Position numbers and translations under genes: made by a program. DNA of 11,232 nucleotides, taken from NCBI GenBank assembly GCA_947589635.1, contig CANQCC010000048.1:1-11232 (forward strand), written 5' to 3'. This document shows positions 6,003 through 11,232 of this stretch, in pieces (within the stretch, counting starts at the first letter, position 1; each line of letters begins with the position of its first letter). The stretch comes from an uncultured Clostridia bacterium. GTDB lineage: Bacteria > Bacillota > Clostridia > Christensenellales > CAG-917. Under the pieces are notes generated by a model, which was given only the letters and a program-made list of their open reading frames with translations, ran no database searches and was not told the DNA's origin.

Positions 6003-6031
6003 ATTATAACATAATGAAGGTGCAAGTTCAA
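6003..6031 (-). promoter_or_regulatory. Promoter of the three-gene surface-protein unit
   Basis: On the minus strand, -35 TTGAAC (6026-6031), a 17-base spacer and a perfect -10 TATAAT (6003-6008) lie about 45-70 bases before the ATG at 5960. No equal promoter is seen in the 14-base gap between the first and second genes, so all three genes probably depend on this one. Confidence 0.82.
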
Positions 6032-6133
6032 TATCATTTATCCGTATATCTGATGGGACGGATTTGCCCATTTTGCATATATAGGCGGGGCCTATGCGGC
6101 GGGAGTCAATACCCGTATGCCATTTTTATTCGC

Positions 6134-6156
6134 CCCGCCCCATTTGAAGGGGCGGG
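6134..6156 (-). terminator. Candidate terminator after the giant surface-protein gene
   Basis: A perfect 8-bp GC stem CCCGCCCC / GGGGCGGG (6149-6156 and 6134-6141) with a 7-base loop lies 13 bases past the stop codon. Read leftward it is followed by GCGAATAAAAA rather than a T-run, so it is not a standard intrinsic terminator. It may mark an mRNA 3' end that depends on another factor or a stabilising 3' stem-loop. The neighbouring unit has its own promoter at 6003-6031. Confidence 0.45.
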
Positions 6157-6169
6157 TTGATAAGCTCGA

Positions 6170-9100
6170 TTATGTGCGCGCAGTAAACAGCGCCGCCAAA
6201 TTTGCGTCCGTCGTATGTTCAAACATCGTCGTATTGCCGACGTCATAGAGGTAAATGCTATGCCCGTTCGCGTTTACCTTGCCGAAGAAGGCGCCGGAGT
6301 ACGTCGTCATCTTGTAGGACGGCGACATGTAGATGTCCGCGGTCAGCTTGAACGTTGCGAAGCGCAGCTCTCTGAGAAGCGCGACGCCCTGTTGATTGGC
6401 TATTTCGACAGGCGATCCGTCCGTGCCGTGCGCCGTGCCGACAAGCCAGCTGCTTTCCGACCTGACGTAGACTTTGGCGTTTTTGTCTGCGTATGTTCCG
6501 GTATCCGCGATGGTATATCCAAGCAGGTATACGTCGATGATATCCGCAAGGCGCATGCTCTGGTGCGCGTTGGGCACCGAGGCGCCGTCCTCGCCGAAGG
6601 ACTTGTCGTCAAGCGTATAGTCCGCAAGCGCGTCGTATGTGCCCTTTGTTGTGCTGCTCAGATAGTATTTATTATCTTTGTAGCCGCTTGTCGAGCCGTT
6701 GTACAACTCCGTATAGGTCTTTGCCTCCGCTCCGTCGCTGCCCGCGGTGCTCCCGTCGTTCCACACCGAGTTCGCCATATAGACGCAGCCGGCGCCTGCC
6801 TTTGTTCCTCCGCCGATGACTCCGCCTACTCCTTCTTTTGCTCCTGTCGCGTAGATGTACATCATCGAGACGATATTCTCCACTGTGCCGCCGTTAAATC
6901 CGGATTCTTTTCTGTTTGAGCCTACGGCGCCGCCCACATAGGTGATTCCGTTCGCATTGATGGTGCCAAGCACGATCGCATTGGACAAGACTTGTCCGCC
7001 TGTACCTTTATATCCAAGCGCGCCTGCAATTCCGCCCACTGCGGTATCGCTGATATTGCTGCCAGCGCTGACGTTGAAGACGCCGTGCACGCTGACGTTG
7101 GATACGCTTACATTGGTGATCGAGCCCGCAAGGCCGCCCACTCTCTTCACGTTGTTTGCGACGACGTTGATGTTTCTCAAGTGAATGTTTCCTACCGTAG
7201 CGCCCTCGCTTATGGAGGCGAAGAAGCCCGCGTCATCGCCACTGAACGCCATGATGTTGATTCCGTCAATGACGTAGCCGTCGCCGTCGTACTCGCCCAT
7301 GAAGTCGCCAAACAGGCTGCCTATGACGGTAAGCACGTCGCCCACTTTGCCCTTGATGACGTTTTCAAGCAGAGCCTTGACTCCGTTAGCGACGCTCGAG
7401 CCCCAATCGTAGGCCGTCCCGCCGATAGTCCTGCCAAACATGCCGTTGAGTATCTCGATATCCTCAGCGGTAAACTTGCTGCTGATGTCCTTTATCTGCT
7501 TGAACTTGGTGTAGCTTTCGGGGGTGCCGTCCACCTCATCATAGTACACCCAATCGCCCTCATTTACGCCGGCGTACAGGCTCGCGTCTGCGGCGGTGGC
7601 CTGAATGACGATGTGTCCCTGCTCGGCGAGATAATCGAAGTATTCCTCCCATGTTGCAAACTGTTCTTCACGTCCTTCTACGGTCGGGATATTTGTGCCC
7701 GCTTCGAAGTTTGCCTTGGTCGCTACTACGGTCGCCTTGACGTTGGGCAACGTCGGGATCAGCTTGTTGTCGCCGCTCTTGGAGGCGGAGTAGTAGTAAC
7801 TTGCGATGAGCAAGCTTGCAAGCGAGCCTATTTCAAACGCGTCGCCCTTGTTGACGAAGTAGCCTATGATAAGCGTAGGTTGATTGGTCAGGTTGTAGTT
7901 CTTAAATGCGTCCGCGTCCGCTCCGCTCAAGCCATCCTTCTTGGCAAGCGTTGCGCCAAGTTGCGCGTCACCCGCCCTACCTCTTATCTGAGTGTAGGTC
8001 TTGTACACCTTCTTACTGCTTCCGTCCATCTGCCAGCCGTTGGCGACGGCAATCGCCACCTTGCTCCGATCGCCATCGACGATGTCGTTGGAGCTGCCCT
8101 CAACGTTCTGCCAATTGGTGTTGTAGGTGTTGTCGGCGTTGGCGTAGCTCTGCATGGTGTTTGCATAGGTCGCCCTGACCGCCTTTTGAGTTATCGTTAT
8201 GTTTTCGCTTGTCAGGACGTAAGCGCCGCTCTCTGTCGTCGCGTCGAACGAAGAGAACGTCAGCTTGTAGTTGGAGTCGTTAAGCGTAAACACAAGCTGC
8301 TTGCCGTCCTTCGACCCGGACACGCCGTTTACAAACGCGTCATAGGCGGCAAGATTGCTGCCCGCCTCGCGGAACTTGGCTGTTATTGTGACGGTTGCGG
8401 TCTCCGCCGTCGGGATGCCTCTGACCTCGAAGCCGTTGCCCGCGCGATAGGTTTGAGACCTGCCGTCCGCATGTCCGCTGAAGCCCGCGCCGCCGTAATT
8501 GACCGTGCCGTCATAAATCTTGGTGGCTTTGCCGCTCTTCAGATACAGCGCGACGGTAAGCTCTCTTTGCGTGATAGTGGCGTCTACGGTTTGAGTTGTG
8601 GGGTTAAGCGTATAGTTGCCTGCCGCGTCGCCCGTAAGTTCGACGGTGTAAGTTATCGTGCGGCTGCCGACGTTTTTGTCGCTGTACGAGGCCGTAAGCG
8701 CGTATTGCGTGAAGTTGTCTGCGTCAACGCCCTGCAGTCCGGTGAATTTGACCGTGCCGGGATCATTGACGTCGGTGGTCGCGTCGTACACCTTGCTCTT
8801 TTCGCCGCCGTCTATCGTGAAGCTGAGAATCGCTTTGGTTATATCAAATGTAGCCGCTTCCAAGGATGCTATATTGTAGTTGCCGGAGTCGGTGTTACCC
8901 GCCGCGTTGGTTCCGCTGACGCCTATATCGCCGACCGTCATGCTGTAGCCGGTGCCAACATTGATCTGCGCGCCTGTAAGCGATATCGTAAACGTCTCCG
9001 TATTGCCGTTGCCGTTTGTAAACGTGATAGTCGCCGTGCTGCCGCCTTCGCCGAAGTTGTGTTCAATGCTAAACCCTGTAAACAGCGCGCTGCCATCTCC

Positions 9101-11232
9101 GCCAAACGTAGGCGTGGCCAACTTCTTGCCCTGATATGCGCCGTTGTACGTATACGAATCGGCGCTATCCCAGTTCAGCGTAACCGGACGAGGCGCTATC
9201 GTGAATGTCGCGGATGTGCCCGACGGCGCGCTCAGGCTGTAGTTATTGTTGCTGCTGGCGGTGGACAGCGAGACGGTGTACGTGCCGGCATTGACTGCCA
9301 TATCCACGCCGGTGCCGCCCACTATCATATAGGTCAGTCCGATGTTTACGCCGCTGTCCTTGGAGCCGAAAGGCTTGACGTTGTAAGTCTTTCCGTCTGA
9401 AGACAGCGTAGCGTTGCCGTTGATCGACGTACCTCCATGCGTCAGGTCGATATCCACCGCGTGCGCCTTGCCGTCGTAGATCATATCTTCGGACGCGCTG
9501 ACCAACGACGCCGTGATATCGTACTTGTCAATAGTCCAATTGATGGTATCGCCGGTGGTGCTTGCCTTCAATGTGTAGTTGCTTGAGCTGCTCACATTCA
9601 TGACAATTCTATAACTGCCCGCATTGATCGATTTGCCGGTTGCAAGCGTGTATTCTACCGCTTCATCAGTCGGAGTAGTATTTCTTGTGGTATAGTCGCT
9701 TCCATTCACGCCTGACGCAGTCCCGATAAAGACTCCGATACCGGAACTTGAACCGGAGCTTCCAAGATTGCCGCTGACCGTGTCTTTTCCGACTATACCG
9801 GATATTATTATCTTGATGAGACCTTGTTGATCGGCATTGTAGGTATAATCTTTTAGCGTGGTGGTATTCTGCGTAGTCGTCACATCGCTTTCGGAGCCGT
9901 CCCTCTTTTCAACATATGTTACGGTCAACGCCTTGCGGTTGATTGTATATGTCGAGCTGCCCGTCTTAGACTCGTCCGCTATCGTACAATTCGCCGTCCT
10001 GATGTCTGTACTTTCGGCAAATCTGGTTATGTATGTGCCTTGTTTCGGACCCACAGATACCATCAAATAGGCTTGCGTATGCGATTTTTCGTCAATTTTG
10101 ACATTCGAGACGTTTGTCAGCATGACATCCGTAATCGACCACGGGTCAGTTACGCCCGTCGTTGTAAACTTCAATCCCTCATATTTAAGTTCTTCAATAA
10201 AGCTGCTCGTGTTGGTAAACGGCGCGGCAGAAGTTATGGTCGCAGCTCTGTATGTGTGCTGTTTTCCGTTATATGTGTCGCTTCCTGGCTGCGCCCATGC
10301 AAACGTGAACTCGTTCGGTTGCATCTTGAAGAAGCCGAACATATGCACATGCTCAAGATCGATTGTGTTTTCGTCCTTTTGGGGTTTTGACAATCTGGCA
10401 TATAACCCGCCGTCAGCTGCTTCGTTAAGTTTTTCGCCGTGATACTTATCGCTGAATGCGTCCGAATTGCCCGCAAGATAGTAGTTGCCGTCCGTTGTGC
10501 AAGCGTACGTTCCGTTTTGATCATCCACATCCCACGTGTTTGTTGCGATGTTATAAGTATACTTCTGATACTCGTGAGTTGTGGTTGTGATAAAGCCGTA
10601 CGTACCGCGATTGCGCAAGCCGGATACGCCAAATTTGGATTTGTCCCACAAAACTTGGATATTGACGCTGTTTGCAGGGCTGTTGCCGTCGGCGTTTGTC
10701 ACAGGCAGATTGTCTAAGGCATATGCCTCGTCCATCTTGGTAGTCAAGTGGGCAAATATACCGTTCGTATCGGAATCGAAGAACAAGTACATGCCAAGGT
10801 AGTTGACCTGTTTGCTTACATAATCTTCTGACGTAGCGGCTGTCCAGGTCTGACTTCCAACGCTGAAGCTGAACCAGAATTTCTCGCTGCTGTACGTCTC
10901 GTCTCCATAGTATCCAAACGGATTTCCGTCGTTGGGATATGTTATCAACACTTCGGCGGGGGTGATCTGGTAGGCGAAATTTATGGAGCCTACGGGTTTG
11001 GGATCGCCGTTGATGTCATAGCGCAAGACGAGCACGGCGCCCTCGTATCTGCCCGCTTTCGTGTAGTCCGTGCCGCTTATGGGGCTGTCATTGAACTCGG
11101 TATAAACCACGCCATAGGCATAGCTCCCTGCCGTGCCGGTGGCAGAGATGTCGGCGACGGACGGGATATCCTTGAAGACGGGATACTTTGTCGTATCTAT
11201 GACGGGGACGGTGTTCTGTCCGTCGTAAGTCT
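6170..11232 (-). CDS. Giant surface protein with tandem MBG/YDG-like modules and GLUG repeats (N-terminus outside window)
   Basis: The frame is open to the right edge; 1686 residues are visible (numbered here from the edge) and the start lies outside. A valine GTG at 11108-11110 is in frame but sits inside a module and is not the start. Residues 1 to about 1130 form roughly nine tandem MBG/YDG-like beta modules. Each tends to open with I-T/A-x-x-x-L/V-T/S-V-like strands and a Y-D/N-G/A motif (TYDGQN, DTYNGKQ, MIYDGKAH, TYNGAYQG, KVYDATTD, KIYDGTVN) and to close with G-N-Y-x-L or G-S-Y. Residues about 1130-1360 form a cap containing KFKQIKDIS and GEYDGDGYVIDGINI. Residues 1364-1476 hold four V-G-G-x-x-G GLUG-type repeats. 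A second cap-like segment (about 1605-1686) ends the protein. Such proteins are large secreted adhesin-type surface molecules. No LPXTG, C-terminal membrane helix or S-layer domain is visible, and only three cysteines. Confidence 0.9.
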   Translation of the reverse strand, partial: TYDGQNTVPVIDTTKYPVFKDIPSVADISATGTAGSYAYGVVYTEFNDSPISGTDYTKAGRYEGAVLVLRYDINGDPKPVGSINFAYQITPAEVLITYPNDGNPFGYYGDETYSSEKFWFSFSVGSQTWTAATSEDYVSKQVNYLGMYLFFDSDTNGIFAHLTTKMDEAYALDNLPVTNADGNSPANSVNIQVLWDKSKFGVSGLRNRGTYGFITTTTHEYQKYTYNIATNTWDVDDQNGTYACTTDGNYYLAGNSDAFSDKYHGEKLNEAADGGLYARLSKPQKDENTIDLEHVHMFGFFKMQPNEFTFAWAQPGSDTYNGKQHTYRAATITSAAPFTNTSSFIEELKYEGLKFTTTGVTDPWSITDVMLTNVSNVKIDEKSHTQAYLMVSVGPKQGTYITRFAESTDIRTANCTIADESKTGSSTYTINRKALTVTYVEKRDGSESDVTTTQNTTTLKDYTYNADQQGLIKIIISGIVGKDTVSGNLGSSGSSSGIGVFIGTASGVNGSDYTTRNTTPTDEAVEYTLATGKSINAGSYRIVMNVSSSSNYTLKASTTGDTINWTIDKYDITASLVSASEDMIYDGKAHAVDIDLTHGGTSINGNATLSSDGKTYNVKPFGSKDSGVNIGLTYMIVGGTGVDMAVNAGTYTVSLSTASSNNNYSLSAPSGTSATFTIAPRPVTLNWDSADSYTYNGAYQGKKLATPTFGGDGSALFTGFSIEHNFGEGGSTATITFTNGNGNTETFTISLTGAQINVGTGYSMTVGDIGVSGTNAAGNTDSGNYNIASLEAATFDITKAILSFTIDGGEKSKVYDATTDVNDPGTVKFTGLQGVDADNFTQYALTASYSDKNVGSRTITYTVELTGDAAGNYTLNPTTQTVDATITQRELTVALYLKSGKATKIYDGTVNYGGAGFSGHADGRSQTYRAGNGFEVRGIPTAETATVTITAKFREAGSNLAAYDAFVNGVSGSKDGKQLVFTLNDSNYKLTFSSFDATTESGAYVLTSENITITQKAVRATYANTMQSYANADNTYNTNWQNVEGSSNDIVDGDRSKVAIAVANGWQMDGSSKKVYKTYTQIRGRAGDAQLGATLAKKDGLSGADADAFKNYNLTNQPTLIIGYFVNKGDAFEIGSLASLLIASYYYSASKSGDNKLIPTLPNVKATVVATKANFEAGTNIPTVEGREEQFATWEEYFDYLAEQGHIVIQATAADASLYAGVNEGDWVYYDEVDGTPESYTKFKQIKDISSKFTAEDIEILNGMFGRTIGGTAYDWGSSVANGVKALLENVIKGKVGDVLTVIGSLFGDFMGEYDGDGYVIDGINIMAFSGDDAGFFASISEGATVGNIHLRNINVVANNVKRVGGLAGSITNVSVSNVSVHGVFNVSAGSNISDTAVGGIAGALGYKGTGGQVLSNAIVLGTINANGITYVGGAVGSNRKESGFNGGTVENIVSMMYIYATGAKEGVGGVIGGGTKAGAGCVYMANSVWNDGSTAGSDGAEAKTYTELYNGSTSGYKDNKYYLSSTTKGTYDALADYTLDDKSFGEDGASVPNAHQSMRLADIIDVYLLGYTIADTGTYADKNAKVYVRSESSWLVGTAHGTDGSPVEIANQQGVALLRELRFATFKLTADIYMSPSYKMTTYSGAFFGKVNANGHSIYLYDVGNTTMFEHTTDANLAALFTART
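6803..7141 (-). repeat. Four GLUG-type repeats within the giant protein
   Basis: VGGLAG, VGGIAG, VGGAVG and VGGVIG begin at visible residues 1364, 1398, 1432 and 1468, spacings 34, 34 and 36. Each is preceded by beta-rich sequence containing N-V/I or T-I-N-A-N-type turns. This matches the GLUG motif of bacterial adhesins and IgA-peptidase-like proteins and suggests a right-handed beta-helix. Confidence 0.85.
7841..11232 (-). repeat. Tandem MBG/YDG-like modules within the giant protein
   Basis: Visible residues 1 to about 1130. Estimated module borders: 1-90 (partial), 90-305 (atypical, long), 303-432, 430-567, 567-680, 680-798, 798-888, 888-1017, 1015-1130. Junctions read ITPAEVLITY, INRKALTVTY, IDKYDITASL, IAPRPVTLNW, ITKAILSFTI, ITQRELTVAL and ITQKAVRATY, which show the shared phase. 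The modules differ strongly in sequence, so they are old duplications rather than recent DNA repeats. Assignment to MBG/YDG is from motif recognition. Confidence 0.75.

Noticed and set aside
5961..6071. Longer N-terminus for the 317-residue protein starting at 6071
   Set aside because: The extra 37 codons would include the promoter -35 and -10 boxes and the leader palindrome. The start at 5960 has a ribosome binding site and restores the basic-plus-hydrophobic N-terminus shared with the next two genes.
6992..9400. Plus-strand open frame of 802 codons opposite the giant surface-protein gene
   Set aside because: It is antisense to a clearly real repeat protein with recognisable modules. Its translation has no recognisable domain and an odd Arg/Val/Cys-rich composition. 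The minus-strand gene's codon use leaves this frame free of stops.

Overview
The window looks like a piece of a bacterial chromosome from the Bacillota, most likely an uncultured gut Clostridia-type lineage. That placement is inferred from several things: strong AGGAGG-type ribosome binding sites, textbook sigma-A promoters, mixed GC content with AT-rich gaps, tRNA genes with encoded CCA ends, and a giant MBG/GLUG-type surface protein. No marker in the window fixes the genus.

Left part, about 1-2830, is housekeeping. The 5' two thirds of tyrS (tyrosyl-tRNA synthetase, minus strand) runs off the left edge. Upstream of it, on the same strand, is a small SLOG/LOG-like Rossmann protein (TIGR00725-like). 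The two genes are separated by an intrinsic terminator that nearly touches the -35 box of tyrS. Divergent from the SLOG gene, on the plus strand, is a PatA/AspB-like class I aminotransferase. The 188-base gap between these divergent genes carries a good promoter for each direction.

Middle part, about 2831-3600, has no protein gene. It holds a two-gene tRNA transcription unit on the minus strand (tRNA-Ser(TGA), then tRNA-Thr(GGT)) with a consensus promoter and an intrinsic terminator. It also holds about 300 bases of AT-rich sequence studded with inverted repeats, including a second minus-strand terminator with no obvious client.

Right part, about 3596-11232, is a cell-surface region, all on the minus strand. 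Three consecutive genes (317, 268 and 197 residues) share one promoter. Each encodes a short basic N-terminus, one hydrophobic segment, and then an aromatic A-W-F or A-I-W motif just after that segment, followed by a secreted-type domain. The last of the three also carries BspA-type leucine-rich repeats, and its start codon overlaps the previous stop. Upstream of this unit lies the 3' part (1686 residues visible, start outside the window) of a giant repeat protein. It consists of about nine tandem MBG/YDG-like modules, then a GLUG-type beta-helix segment with a 34-36 residue period. The simplest reading is a locus for secreted surface or extracellular-fibre proteins. The link to SipW/TasA-like matrix proteins is an inference from the N-terminal motif only, and no signal peptidase or sortase is visible here.
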